Shown here: positions 49,608 through 58,503 of the stretch, one piece after another
Position numbering within the stretch: position 1 is the first letter of the stretch
Layout of the letters: each line of letters opens with the position of its first letter
NCBI RefSeq assembly: GCF_002929225.1
Contig: NZ_PISM01000018.1
Coordinates: 620,001-684,000, forward strand
Origin: Stutzerimonas kunmingensis
GTDB lineage: Bacteria; Pseudomonadota; Gammaproteobacteria; Pseudomonadales; Pseudomonadaceae
Direction: 5' to 3'
DNA length: 64,000 nucleotides
Notes under the pieces: model-generated
What the model saw: the letters and a program-made list of their open reading frames with translations, nothing else
Database searches by the model: none
Told to the model about the DNA's origin: nothing
Translations under genes and position numbers: made by a program

Positions 49608-50351
49608 TCAGTTGCCGTAGAAGTCCACGCGCTGCGGCGTATAAGGCGTGCCGGTGCCAAGGAAGCGCCGCCGCACTTCGCGGGCGCGCTCGGTGGCCGC
49701 CGCCTGCCGCGCCAGTTCCAGCGAGGCCGCCCGGTCTTGCGTGATCTGGAGCTGTTGCGCCTGGATGGACTGCTTGGCCTGCAAGGCCAGCAGCTGGTTG
49801 GTCGCCTGCATGGCTTGCAAGGCGCCGGTGGCGGACTGGCTCTGGCTGACCAGATCGGCCAGCGCGCTTTCGTCTTGGGTCAGGTTCTGCGACACCTGGG
49901 CTTGCATCCGCATGGCGGTGTGCAAGCCGTTCAGGCTGTTCTGCCAGCGTTCGCGGGCGTCCTGGGCCATGCGGTCGCCGCTGACGGTGGCGGCGTACTG
50001 CTCGGGGTACAGGCGTGCGAATTCCCGATCCATGTTCGTCACATCAAAGGCCAGCCCCTGCGCCTCGGCGATCAGGCGTTCGGTGGTGGCGAGCGTCGAG
50101 CGCAGACGATTGACGATGTTGAAGTCCAGATGCGCAAGGTTGCGCGCCTGGTTCATCAACATCTGTGCTTCGTTCTGAAGCTGGTTGATCTGGTTGTTGA
50201 TCTGCTCCAGCGTGCGAACGGCCGTCAGCGTGTTCTGCACGAAGTTCGACGGATCGAACACGGTGATCGCCGCCGCCGGCTGCGCGAGCATTAGCGAGAC
50301 GGACAGCGCGGCAGCGAGCGAGGCGGACAGCAAATGGGGCTTGGTCTTCAT
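49608..50351 (-). CDS. trbJ: Conjugal transfer protein TrbJ (VirB5-like)
   Basis: A 247-residue secreted component, probably at the pilus tip. The signal peptide ends AQPAAA (about residues 1-29). A long helical region follows (FVQNTLTAVRTLEQINNQIN, QMLMNQARNLAHLDF). The start at 50351 is chosen for the signal peptide and the 4-base overlap with trbE. The C-terminus REVRRRFLGTGTPYTPQRVD shares TPYTP and surrounding residues with the EexN lipoprotein. Confidence 0.93.
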   Translation of the reverse strand: MKTKPHLLSASLAAALSVSLMLAQPAAAITVFDPSNFVQNTLTAVRTLEQINNQINQLQNEAQMLMNQARNLAHLDFNIVNRLRSTLATTERLIAEAQGLAFDVTNMDREFARLYPEQYAATVSGDRMAQDARERWQNSLNGLHTAMRMQAQVSQNLTQDESALADLVSQSQSATGALQAMQATNQLLALQAKQSIQAQQLQITQDRAASLELARQAAATERAREVRRRFLGTGTPYTPQRVDFYGN

Positions 50352-52798
50352 GGCGAAACCTCCAGTGGTTGGGCGTTGAGGAACGAAGCGGCCGCCGGTG
50401 CGGACGGCAGCAGGTCGGCGGCCCAATCGAGGCCGCGATGGCGCAGCCAGGCGCCGGCGAAGCCGGGTGCGCCGGTCTGCGCCAGCACGCGGTCTATGTC
50501 GCGTTGGTCTTGCGGTGTGGATGCGCCCGCGAACGCGAACGCGGTCGGCCCCAGGTCGAGGTCGAACAGGCGATTGCCGAGGCGCGATTGGTAGTAGTAG
50601 TCGCGCTTGGGCTGCGCGGTGGCGACGATTTCGATTTGCCGGCTGTTGAGGCCGAAGCCCTCGTAGATCGTGCGAATCTGCGGCTCGGTGGCCTGCGGGT
50701 TGGGCAAGAAAATCCTGCTCGCGCAGCTTTCGATGATGGCTGGCGCGATGGTCGAATCCTTGATGTCGGCCAGTGATTGCGTAGCGAAGATGACGCTGAC
50801 GTTCTTCTTGCGCAGCGTCTTGAGCCATTGGCGGATGCGGGCCGCGAAAGACGGCTCATCGAGGAACAACCACGCTTCATCCAGAATCAGCAGCGTGGGT
50901 GCGCCATCGAAACGCTCGTCGAAGCGGGCGAACAGGTAGCGCAGCACCGCTTGCACTGCGGCGGGGCTGTGCATCAGTTCTTCCATCTCGAAGCCCTGCA
51001 CGTCGCCGCTGCCCAGCCGGTCACGGTCGGCGTCCAGCAGCTTGCCGTGTGCGCCGCCAAGCACATACGGCGACAGCGCCTGTCGCAGCGCATTCGATTG
51101 CAGCAGCACGGAAAGCCCGGTCAGCGTGCGCTGTTGCACCGGCGCACCGGCGAGGCTGCCCAACGCCGACCAGATGGCCGCTTTCTCGTCGGGGCCGACG
51201 GTCACGCCTTCGTGCAGCAGCCGGCCTTCCACCCATTCAGCCGCCCAGGTGCGGTAGCCCTCGCCGTCGATACGGGCTAAGGGCTGAAAAGCGATGCCGC
51301 CATCGGCGCCCAGGTCGTAGTGCTCACCGCCCAGACCCAGGATGGTGGCGCGCATGGAGCGCCCCATGTCGAAGGCGAAGATCCGTGAGCCGAAGTAGCG
51401 CCGGAACTGCATCGCCAGGATGGCAAGCAGTACCGACTTGCCCATGCCGGTCGGCCCCGCGACGAGGGTATGGCCCACGTCGCCGATGTGCGTCACCAAT
51501 CGGAACGGCGTCGCGCCATCGGTGCGGGTGACGATCAGCGGCGGGCCGTCGAGGTGGTCGTTCTTCTCCGGCCCGGCCCATACCGCCGACAGCGGCATCA
51601 TGTGCGCCAGGTTCAGTGTCGAGACGATGGGCTGGCGCACGTTCGCGTAGGCGTTGCCGGGGATTGAGGACAGCCACGCATCGACGGCGTTCAGCGTTTC
51701 GGGGATGGTGACGAACCCGCGCCCTTGGATGACGCGCTCCACCATGCGCAGCTTCTCGTCGGCCACGACCGGATCGGCATCGAGCACCGTCACTGTGGTG
51801 GTGAGATAGCCGAACGCGACTTGATCGCTGCCCAGCTCCTGCAAGGCAGCATCGGCGTCGGCGGCCTTGTTACTGGCGTCGGTATCCACCAGCGGCGATT
51901 CCTGCTGGAAGATGGTTTCGCGCAGCAGCGCCACCACGTTCTTGCGCTTGGCGAACCACTGGCGGCGAAGGCGACCGAGTTCCTTTTCCGCCTCAGCTTT
52001 GTCCATGCAGAGAAATCGCGTACTCCAGCGGTAGCCAAAGCCCAGGCGGTTGAGGTCGTCGAGAATCCCCGGCCAGGTCGAGGTCGGGAAGCCTCGCACC
52101 GACACCACGCGCAGGTGCTGGTCGCCCAGCGTGGGCGCCAGGCCACCGACCAGTGCCGAATCGGCCAGCAGTGCGTCCAGATGGAAAGGCACCTCGGGAA
52201 CGCTGATGCGATAGCGCTGCGTCGAGACGGTTGCGTGCAGGTAGGTCAGCGTCTGGCTGTCGTCCAGCCAGGCGATTTCCGGCATCACGCCGTCGAGCAG
52301 GTCGAACACGCGATCGGTTTCCGCCACGAAGGCATCGAGGCGGCCGCGCCAATCCACGCCATCGCCCGGCGCGTTCTCGTAGAGCAGCTTCGCGGCGCGG
52401 GCGCGGGATTCCTCGGGCGGCAGGAACGCCACCGTCAGGTGATAGGCGCTCTCGAAATGATGTCCCGATTCCTCGAAGGCGGCGCGGCGTTCTTCATCGA
52501 CGAGCCAGGACAACGGTTCGGCGAAGTCGGAATGCGGATAGTCGGCGGCGGATTGGCGCTCTGCCTCGATGAACAAGGCCCAGCCAGAACCCAGCCGGCG
52601 CAGCGCGTTGTTGAGCCGTGCAGACGCGGCGATCAGCTCGCCTTGCGTGGCACTGTCCAGATCGGGGCCGCGAAAGCGTGCCGTGCGTTGGAAACTGCCG
52701 TCTTTGTTCAAGACGACGCCGGGCGCGACCAGCCCGGCCCACGGCAGCCAGTCGGCGAGCAAGGCCGGGCGCTGGCGGTATTCGGCAAGGTTCAGCAT
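50348..52798 (-). CDS. trbE: Conjugal transfer ATPase TrbE (VirB4-like)
   Basis: An 816-residue cytosolic ATPase that powers pilus assembly and DNA transfer. Walker A GPTGMGKS is at residues 448-455 and Walker B APTLLILDEAWLFLDEP is at about 640. The conserved FATQSLADIKDSTIAPAII follows. The N-terminal domain carries LPWAGLVAPGVVLNKDGSFQ. The length is normal. The gap to trbD is 12 bases. Confidence 0.96.
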   Translation of the reverse strand: MLNLAEYRQRPALLADWLPWAGLVAPGVVLNKDGSFQRTARFRGPDLDSATQGELIAASARLNNALRRLGSGWALFIEAERQSAADYPHSDFAEPLSWLVDEERRAAFEESGHHFESAYHLTVAFLPPEESRARAAKLLYENAPGDGVDWRGRLDAFVAETDRVFDLLDGVMPEIAWLDDSQTLTYLHATVSTQRYRISVPEVPFHLDALLADSALVGGLAPTLGDQHLRVVSVRGFPTSTWPGILDDLNRLGFGYRWSTRFLCMDKAEAEKELGRLRRQWFAKRKNVVALLRETIFQQESPLVDTDASNKAADADAALQELGSDQVAFGYLTTTVTVLDADPVVADEKLRMVERVIQGRGFVTIPETLNAVDAWLSSIPGNAYANVRQPIVSTLNLAHMMPLSAVWAGPEKNDHLDGPPLIVTRTDGATPFRLVTHIGDVGHTLVAGPTGMGKSVLLAILAMQFRRYFGSRIFAFDMGRSMRATILGLGGEHYDLGADGGIAFQPLARIDGEGYRTWAAEWVEGRLLHEGVTVGPDEKAAIWSALGSLAGAPVQQRTLTGLSVLLQSNALRQALSPYVLGGAHGKLLDADRDRLGSGDVQGFEMEELMHSPAAVQAVLRYLFARFDERFDGAPTLLILDEAWLFLDEPSFAARIRQWLKTLRKKNVSVIFATQSLADIKDSTIAPAIIESCASRIFLPNPQATEPQIRTIYEGFGLNSRQIEIVATAQPKRDYYYQSRLGNRLFDLDLGPTAFAFAGASTPQDQRDIDRVLAQTGAPGFAGAWLRHRGLDWAADLLPSAPAAASFLNAQPLEVSP

Positions 52799-52810
52799 CG
52801 CGGGATTCCC

Positions 52811-53080
52811 CTACACGTCGAGCAGCGGTTTGTGCTTGATGTGGCGGGCGAAGACCTGCATGAACTGCGGATCGACGCGCGCGCCCCACACCGCCAGCGA
52901 ATGGCCGACGAGCCAGAGCACCAGCCCCGGAATCCACAGTTGCAGGCCCAGGCCCACGGCAGCGGCGAGCGTGCCGTTGGCAATCGCCACGGTGCGCGGC
53001 GCACCGCCCATCAGAATCGGCTCGGTCAGCGATCGGTGCAGCGGCACCTCGAAGCCGGGAAGATCGCTGGCCGCGTTCAT
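52811..53080 (-). CDS. trbD: Conjugal transfer protein TrbD (VirB3-like)
   Basis: An 89-residue membrane protein with a short N-terminal strand (FEVPLHRSLTEPILMGGAPR) and two adjoining hydrophobic segments at about 30-62. This is the VirB3 pattern. It associates with the VirB4-type ATPase. It overlaps trbC by 4 bases. Confidence 0.92.
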   Translation of the reverse strand: MNAASDLPGFEVPLHRSLTEPILMGGAPRTVAIANGTLAAAVGLGLQLWIPGLVLWLVGHSLAVWGARVDPQFMQVFARHIKHKPLLDV

Positions 53081-53463
53081 ACGACGGCCCCGCCGGAGAA
53101 GCTGAAGAACGACAGGAAGAACGAGGATGCGGCGAACGCGATGCTCAGTCCGAACACGATCTGGATGAGCTTGCGGAAGCCGCCCGACGTGTCGCCGAAG
53201 GCCAGCGTCAAGCCCGTGGCGATGATGATGATGACCGCGACGATGCGGGCCACCGGCCCTTGGATCGACTCCAGGATGGATTGCAGCGGGCCTTCCCAGG
53301 GCATCGAGGAACCGGCGGCCTGCGCCGTGCCCGCCAGCAAGAGCATCAGCGCGGCCAGCAGCAGCCCTTGTCCGGCGGGACGGGCCAGGCAGCGCAACCG
53401 TGCCAGCATGGGCAGCCGAGAAAGCGGATTTACGGAAAGACGGAAAGCATCAACGGGCGTCAT
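53077..53463 (-). CDS. trbC: Conjugal pilin TrbC (VirB2-like)
   Basis: A 128-residue prepilin. A long leader ends at AQAA (about residue 50), followed by two membrane helices (VARIVAVIIIIATGLTLAFG and LIQIVFGLSIAFAASSFFL) in the mature pilin. In related systems the peptide is processed and cyclised by a TraF-type peptidase, and traF is present at 62.8 kb. It overlaps trbB by 4 bases. Confidence 0.93.
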   Translation of the reverse strand: MTPVDAFRLSVNPLSRLPMLARLRCLARPAGQGLLLAALMLLLAGTAQAAGSSMPWEGPLQSILESIQGPVARIVAVIIIIATGLTLAFGDTSGGFRKLIQIVFGLSIAFAASSFFLSFFSFSGGAVV

Positions 53464-54533
53464 GGCAGTTCTCCAGAGGGTTGGTCAGGGGACGGGGAAG
53501 GCGCAGCGGCGGCGGCTGCATGAAGAACCGGCGGCAGCTCGGGAAACGGCACTTCCAGCGCATCCGCCAGCCGGTAGCCCGCGCCGTCGAAGCCATTGAG
53601 GCGAGCGATGCTTTCAACGCGGCGCTTGCGGCCACGTCCGGCGATGTGGATGACGACGTTGACCGCCTCGGCGATCAGCGCACGAGGCGGGTTCACGGCC
53701 ACTTCGAGAATCAGTTGCTCCAGCCGCAGCAGCGCGCCCAGCGCGGAGCCGGCGTGGATCGTGGCGACGCCGCCAGGGTGGCCGGTGCCCCACACCTTGA
53801 TGAGATCCAGCGCTTCGCCGCCGCGTACTTCGCCGACGACGACGCGATCCGGGCGCAGACGCATCGTGGCGCGCACCAGCTCCTGCATCGACACCACGCC
53901 TACTCGGGTGCGCAGCGGCACATGGTCACGGGCTACGCATTGCAGCTCGATGGTGTCTTCGAGCACCAGCACGCGGTCGCCAGTGGCGGCGATCTCAGCC
54001 AGCAAGGCATTGGCGAGGGTGGTCTTGCCGGTACTGGTGCCGCCGGCGATCAGTACGTTCTGGCGATCGCGTACGGCGCGGCGCAGGAAGTCCGCCTGGC
54101 CGTCGGTCAGGATGCCGTCGGCCACATACTGATCCAGGCCGATGATGTTCACGGCGCGCTTGCGCAGCGCGAAGGCCGGGCCGGGCGCGGCGGGCGGCAA
54201 GATGCCCTCGAAGCGTTCGCCGGTTTCCGGCAGTTCGGCGGTTAGCAGCGGCTGGCCGCGATGCACTTCCGCGCCGACGTGCGCAGCCACCAGGCGGATG
54301 ATGCGTTCGCCATCGGCTTCGGGCAGTTCCACGCCCAGCGGCGTGCGGCCCGACGACAGCCGATCCACCCATAGGGTGCGGTCGGGATTGAGCATGATTT
54401 CCACCACGTCCGGGTCTTCGAGCGCGGCGGCAATCAGCGGCCCCATTGCTGTTCGCAGCATCTGGATGCGGCGATCCAGCGAAGTCGCGGCCGACGAACG
54501 CGGCTCGGGCGGGATCTGCGGAACGGCGCTCAT
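53460..54533 (-). CDS. trbB: Conjugal transfer ATPase TrbB (VirB11-like)
   Basis: A 357-residue hexameric traffic ATPase. Walker A GGTSTGKT is at residues 164-171. The Asp box and Walker B region are DRVVVGEVRGGEALDLIKVW, followed by the His motif GTGHPGGVATIHAGSALGAL. It acts at the inner-membrane base of the channel. It overlaps the upstream ribbon-helix-helix gene by 4 bases. Confidence 0.96.
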   Translation of the reverse strand: MSAVPQIPPEPRSSAATSLDRRIQMLRTAMGPLIAAALEDPDVVEIMLNPDRTLWVDRLSSGRTPLGVELPEADGERIIRLVAAHVGAEVHRGQPLLTAELPETGERFEGILPPAAPGPAFALRKRAVNIIGLDQYVADGILTDGQADFLRRAVRDRQNVLIAGGTSTGKTTLANALLAEIAATGDRVLVLEDTIELQCVARDHVPLRTRVGVVSMQELVRATMRLRPDRVVVGEVRGGEALDLIKVWGTGHPGGVATIHAGSALGALLRLEQLILEVAVNPPRALIAEAVNVVIHIAGRGRKRRVESIARLNGFDGAGYRLADALEVPFPELPPVLHAAAAAAPSPSPDQPSGELP

Positions 54534-54994
54534 GAGGCACGCTCCTGCGCTTCGACCTGGGCCGCCGCGTCATCCATTCGCATCGGATCGGGATGCAGTT
54601 CTTCCACCACGTCGCGCACAAGGCTGCGGCCGCGCAGCAGGTGGCGGCCGAGTTGTTCGACGAACTGCTCGAAGCGTGCCTTGCCCTGGGCACGGGCGGC
54701 TTCCTGATGTGCCTCGGGCACGGGTGTACTGACGGTCAGGAAGTAGCGGACGAACAGCGCCAGCGTTTCGATCTGGATGTTCTGGTCGCGCTCCAGGCGC
54801 TCGGTCTGGCGCGACAGCCGATCCAGCCGCTTGGCGATGGCCGCCTCGCGCTGGTCGCCCGCGTCGGGAGACAGCCAGGACGCCAAGGCAGCGGCAACGA
54901 TGCTGGACTTCGACACGCCTTTCTTGGCGGCCAGTTCTTCTAGACGCTTGGCGTGCTCGTGCTGGATGAACAGGTTGAGGCGGTATTGGCTCAT
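54530..54994 (-). CDS. Ribbon-helix-helix (CopG-like) protein
   Basis: A 154-residue protein. The N-terminal ribbon-helix-helix DNA-binding fold is YRLNLFIQHEHAKRLEELAA and GVSKSSIVAAALASWLS. A coiled-coil region follows (about 55-85). The C-terminal half is helical and unassigned. It lies between traG and trbB in Tn4371-type elements and may regulate the trb operon or help relaxosome contacts. It overlaps both neighbours by 4 bases. Confidence 0.82.
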   Translation of the reverse strand: MSQYRLNLFIQHEHAKRLEELAAKKGVSKSSIVAAALASWLSPDAGDQREAAIAKRLDRLSRQTERLERDQNIQIETLALFVRYFLTVSTPVPEAHQEAARAQGKARFEQFVEQLGRHLLRGRSLVRDVVEELHPDPMRMDDAAAQVEAQERAS

Positions 54995-57003
54995 AAGTTG
55001 ATTCCGTCGTTAGGGTCGAGGGAAGCCAGCCGGGCCGTGCGTTGCATGGCCGGATCGAGCTGGCCGGGAGGCGCGGCAAAGGCAGGCAGCGGCAAGTCGT
55101 CGTCGTCATCGAGCAGCGCCAGGTCGTTGGCGGCTGGCGCTTGTTCGGGGTGGTACTCGGCAACCTCGGATAGCTCCGGCTGCCGGCGCGGGCCACCGTC
55201 GTCGGTGCCGCCCAGGCCATCGGCGGGTGCCACGGCCGGCGCGGCAGGCACGGCCGGAATCGCCAGGCCGCTCCAGTCGTCGGGGCGCGATGGCGGCGCG
55301 TCGGCGTACTGCCCGTCCGCCAGCGGGGGCGGCGGCAGCACGCGGCGCTTGAAATTGGCGTCGGCGTAGTAGCGCAGTTTCTTCGCCCGAATAGGCGCGA
55401 CGCTGGACACCATCACCACGGCGTCATCTGGCGGAAGCTGCATCACTTCGCCTGGGGTGAGCAGCGGACGTGCGGTTTCCTGCCGGGACACCATCAGATG
55501 CCCGAGCCACGGCGCAAGCCGATGGCCGGCGTAGTTGCGCTGCGCGCGCAGCTCGGTGGCCGTGCCCAGCGTTTCGGAAATGCGCTTGGCCGTGCGTTCG
55601 TCGTTGGTGGCGAAGGTCACACGCACATGGCAGTTGTCCAGAATCGAATGGTTCTGGCCGTAGGCTTTGTCGATCTGGTTGAGCGACTGCGCGATGAGGA
55701 AGCTGCGGATGCCGTAGCCGGCCATGAAGGCCAACGCCGTCTCGAAGAAGTCCAAGCGGCCCAGCGCCGGAAATTCATCGAGCATCAGCAGCAGCTTGTG
55801 GCGGCGCTCGATGCCGTCGCTGCCATCGAGCGATTCGGTGAGGCGCCGGCCGATCTGGTTGAGGATCAGCCGGATCAGCGGCTTGGTGCGGCTGATGTCC
55901 GAAGGCGGCACCACCAGATACAGCGACACCGGATGCTCGGAAGCAATCAGATCGGCGATACGCCAGTCGCAGCGCGAGGTGACTTCGGCCACCGTGGGAT
56001 CGCGGTACAGACCCAGGAACGACATGGTGGTGCTCAGGACGCCGGAGCGTTCGTTGTCCGACTTGTTGAGCACTTCGCGCGCAGCGGAGGCCACCACCGG
56101 ATGCGGGCCATCGCCGAGGTGGGGCGTGGTCATCATCCGGTGCAAGGTCAGCTCGAAGGGGCTGGCCGGGTCGGACAGGAAGTTGGCGACGCCGCGCAGC
56201 GTCTTGTCCTTGCCCGCATAGAGCACGTGCAGGATGGCGCCCACCAGCAGCGCATGCGAGGTTTTCTCCCAGTGGTTGCGCTTCTCCAGCGCCCCTTCGG
56301 GATCGACCAGGATGTCGGCGATGTTCTGCACGTCGCGCACTTCATGCGCACCGCGCCGCACTTCCAGCAGCGGGTTGTAGGCCGCCGACTTGGCATCGGT
56401 GGGGTTGAACAGCAAGCAATGCGAGAAGCGCGAACGCCAGCCAGCCGTAATCTGCCAGTTCTCGCCCTTGATGTCGTGGATGACGGCCGAGGCAGGCCAC
56501 GACAGCAGCGTCGGCACCACCAGGCCCACGCCTTTGCCCGAGCGCGTGGGTGCGAAGGACAGGACGTGTTCCGGGCCTTCATGCCGCAGGTACTGGCGAT
56601 CATGCTGGCCGAGGAACACACCGGCCGGCTGCGTCAGGCCCGCCTTGCGGATGTCGGCGGCATCGGCCCAACGCGCCGAACCGTAGGTCGTGACCAGCTT
56701 GGCCTGCCGTGAACGCCACACCGACATGGCGATGGCGACCAGCACGGCCAGTAGGCCGCTACCGCCGGCAATCGCACCGCCTACGTCGAAAATGTGCGGC
56801 GCATAGGCATCGAAGAAGAACCACCACTCGAACAGTCGCCACGGGTGATAGACCGGCGTACCAAAGAAGTCGAACCAGGGCGAGCCAAGACGTACTTGAT
56901 GTCCGAGAGCGGCCGCTGTCCATTGCGTTGCACTCCATACGCCGGCGATCACGATGCTGAAAACAGCGGCGATCTGCCCGAACAGCACGCCCTGACCTTG
57001 CAT
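54991..57003 (-). CDS. traG: Type IV coupling protein TraG (VirD4-like)
   Basis: A 670-residue coupling ATPase that delivers the relaxosome to the mating channel. There are two N-terminal membrane segments (about 7-25 and 76-95). Walker A APTRSGKG is at 151-158 and Walker B LLMLDEFPALGRLDFFE is at about 400. FATNDERTAKRISETLG is another TraG stretch. The C-terminal 100 residues are Pro/Ala/Asp-rich and disordered. It is the first gene after a 234-base leader. Confidence 0.96.
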   Translation of the reverse strand: MQGQGVLFGQIAAVFSIVIAGVWSATQWTAAALGHQVRLGSPWFDFFGTPVYHPWRLFEWWFFFDAYAPHIFDVGGAIAGGSGLLAVLVAIAMSVWRSRQAKLVTTYGSARWADAADIRKAGLTQPAGVFLGQHDRQYLRHEGPEHVLSFAPTRSGKGVGLVVPTLLSWPASAVIHDIKGENWQITAGWRSRFSHCLLFNPTDAKSAAYNPLLEVRRGAHEVRDVQNIADILVDPEGALEKRNHWEKTSHALLVGAILHVLYAGKDKTLRGVANFLSDPASPFELTLHRMMTTPHLGDGPHPVVASAAREVLNKSDNERSGVLSTTMSFLGLYRDPTVAEVTSRCDWRIADLIASEHPVSLYLVVPPSDISRTKPLIRLILNQIGRRLTESLDGSDGIERRHKLLLMLDEFPALGRLDFFETALAFMAGYGIRSFLIAQSLNQIDKAYGQNHSILDNCHVRVTFATNDERTAKRISETLGTATELRAQRNYAGHRLAPWLGHLMVSRQETARPLLTPGEVMQLPPDDAVVMVSSVAPIRAKKLRYYADANFKRRVLPPPPLADGQYADAPPSRPDDWSGLAIPAVPAAPAVAPADGLGGTDDGGPRRQPELSEVAEYHPEQAPAANDLALLDDDDDLPLPAFAAPPGQLDPAMQRTARLASLDPNDGINL

Positions 57004-57045
57004 GACTGGCCTCCGATTTCTCCTGCGCTGATTCCTCGCTCACAC

Positions 57046-57065
57046 GCGGCACAAGGACGTGCCGC
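57046..57065 (-). promoter_or_regulatory. Inverted repeat in traG leader
   Basis: GCGGCAC (57046-57052) and GTGCCGC (57059-57065) are perfect inverted repeats 43 bases before the traG ATG. TCAC (57040-57043) and GTGA (57071-57074) extend the symmetry. It may be an operator or an mRNA hairpin controlling the transfer operon. The rest of the 57004-57237 gap shows repeated CGGTGCCGG units but no gene. Confidence 0.4.
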
Positions 57066-57237
57066 ATGGCGTGAGGATCGGTGCCGGGTCGGTGCCGGTC
57101 AAAGACCGTTATCGGAAGAAAGGTCGAGTAATTGGAAAGAATTAGGGCCGCATCGGGCCAAGGAAAAACGCCGCAAGCGAAGGCGCATTGCGGCGTGTCG
57201 GGCAGAAAATGAAAAGTTCGTGGCGAATCGCCAGCGA

Positions 57238-57501
57238 TCAGAACTTGGGCGGGTTCTCCGGCGGCGTATAAGGTGTGTTGCCATCACCATAAAACCGCTT
57301 GCGCGTGGCCTCGGCTACCCGGTTGCACAACACGTCGCCGAGCGTGGCGCGATCGGTCTTGCACTGCTGTCGCAGCTCTTTCAGGCGCACGGGATCGGAT
57401 GCCAGTTCTTCAACGGTTGGCACGCTTTCCGTCTTTGGCGTATCGGCGGGGCCGCAGGCGGTCAGCACCACGGCCAGCGAAAACAGCATTGCCTTCTTCA
57501 T
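57238..57501 (-). CDS. eexN: EexN-family entry-exclusion lipoprotein
   Basis: An 87-residue lipoprotein, signal MKKAMLFSLAVVLTAC with lipobox LTAC. Its core DPVRLKELRQQCKTDRATLG and LCNRVAEATRKRF matches the TrbK protein at 49.3 kb. The C-terminal end NTPYTPPENPPKF shares TPYTP with TrbJ. It overlaps the preceding LysR gene by 4 bases. It probably blocks entry of related elements. Confidence 0.87.
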   Translation of the reverse strand: MKKAMLFSLAVVLTACGPADTPKTESVPTVEELASDPVRLKELRQQCKTDRATLGDVLCNRVAEATRKRFYGDGNTPYTPPENPPKF

Positions 57502-58442
57502 GGCTTGGGTTCCTCCGGGGGATCAGGGATATGGCCTGGCGCTGGCCTGGCATCTTCGGGGGACTCGATGGCCTGCACGCGCTCGATGAAGCGGGCCAGC
57601 GTTTTCGAGGGTTCGCCATCCAGGCGCAGCAGATAGGTCGTGAGCAGCGGCGAGCGTCCCGCCAGCGGCCGTGCCACCACGCCTTGCTCCCGGCTGGCGG
57701 TGATATGCGCGGCGCCAGTCAAGCCCAGGGCGAAGCCTGCGGAGACCAGCGCCATCATCAGGTCGCAGGACGCCACCCGCTCGGCCACCAAGGGTTCCAT
57801 GTCCACGCGGCGCAGCACACGATCCACCTGCCGGGCATGCCCCTCGCACGCCTGCGGATCGCACAGCACCAGCGGGTAGCGCAGCAGTTCTTCCAAAGGA
57901 ATGCGTTTGTGGGCCAGCAGGGGATGCCGCGCTGGCACAGCCACCATCAGCGGATCGCTCCAGACGGGCAAGGCGACGATGCCATCGCCGACTTCATCGG
58001 CACGGGCGAACCCTACGTCATACAGGTCGTCGTGCAGCCCCTTGATCTGCTGTGACAACGGCACTTCGAAGAAACGAATTTCGACTTCCGGTTCCTCCTG
58101 TCGGCACAGTGCCAGCAAGGCAGGTAGCCGCGAAGGCGTGATGCCATCGGACAAAGCGATACGCAACTGGCCGTGAAAGCCATTGGCGGCCGCCTTCACG
58201 CTGTCCCGTGCCTGCTGCAAGGCGGAGAAGATGCGTGGCACATGATCCAGGAACAGCTTGCCCGCACGGGTCAATCGGGTGCTGCGCGTGGTGCGGGCGA
58301 ACAGCACCACGCCCAGTTCTTCTTCCAGTTCTTTGATGGCCCGTGACAGCGGCGACTGCTCGATATGCAGCCGCTCCGCCGCACGGGCGAAGTGGAGTTC
58401 TTCGGCTACGGCCAGGAAACAACGCAGATGGCGCAATTCCAT
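57498..58442 (-). CDS. LysR family regulator of the transfer region (TraR position)
   Basis: A 314-residue LysR regulator. The winged helix (residues 1-60: LRHLRCFLAVAEELHFARAA, LHIEQSPLSRAIKELEEELG) and the effector domain (ARPLAGRSPLLTTYLL at the end) are intact. The position just before eexN and traG matches the gene called traR in Tn4371, though it is unrelated to quorum-sensing TraR. ATG 58442 fits GAGG 7 bases upstream better than GTG 58445. It probably regulates the downstream transfer genes. Confidence 0.88.
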   Translation of the reverse strand: MELRHLRCFLAVAEELHFARAAERLHIEQSPLSRAIKELEEELGVVLFARTTRSTRLTRAGKLFLDHVPRIFSALQQARDSVKAAANGFHGQLRIALSDGITPSRLPALLALCRQEEPEVEIRFFEVPLSQQIKGLHDDLYDVGFARADEVGDGIVALPVWSDPLMVAVPARHPLLAHKRIPLEELLRYPLVLCDPQACEGHARQVDRVLRRVDMEPLVAERVASCDLMMALVSAGFALGLTGAAHITASREQGVVARPLAGRSPLLTTYLLRLDGEPSKTLARFIERVQAIESPEDARPAPGHIPDPPEEPKP

Positions 58443-58503
58443 CACGCCACCTCTTTATGCTGGGAAGCGAAAGGGTTTCGAGACAGCCGTACCATAAGGC
58501 GTC

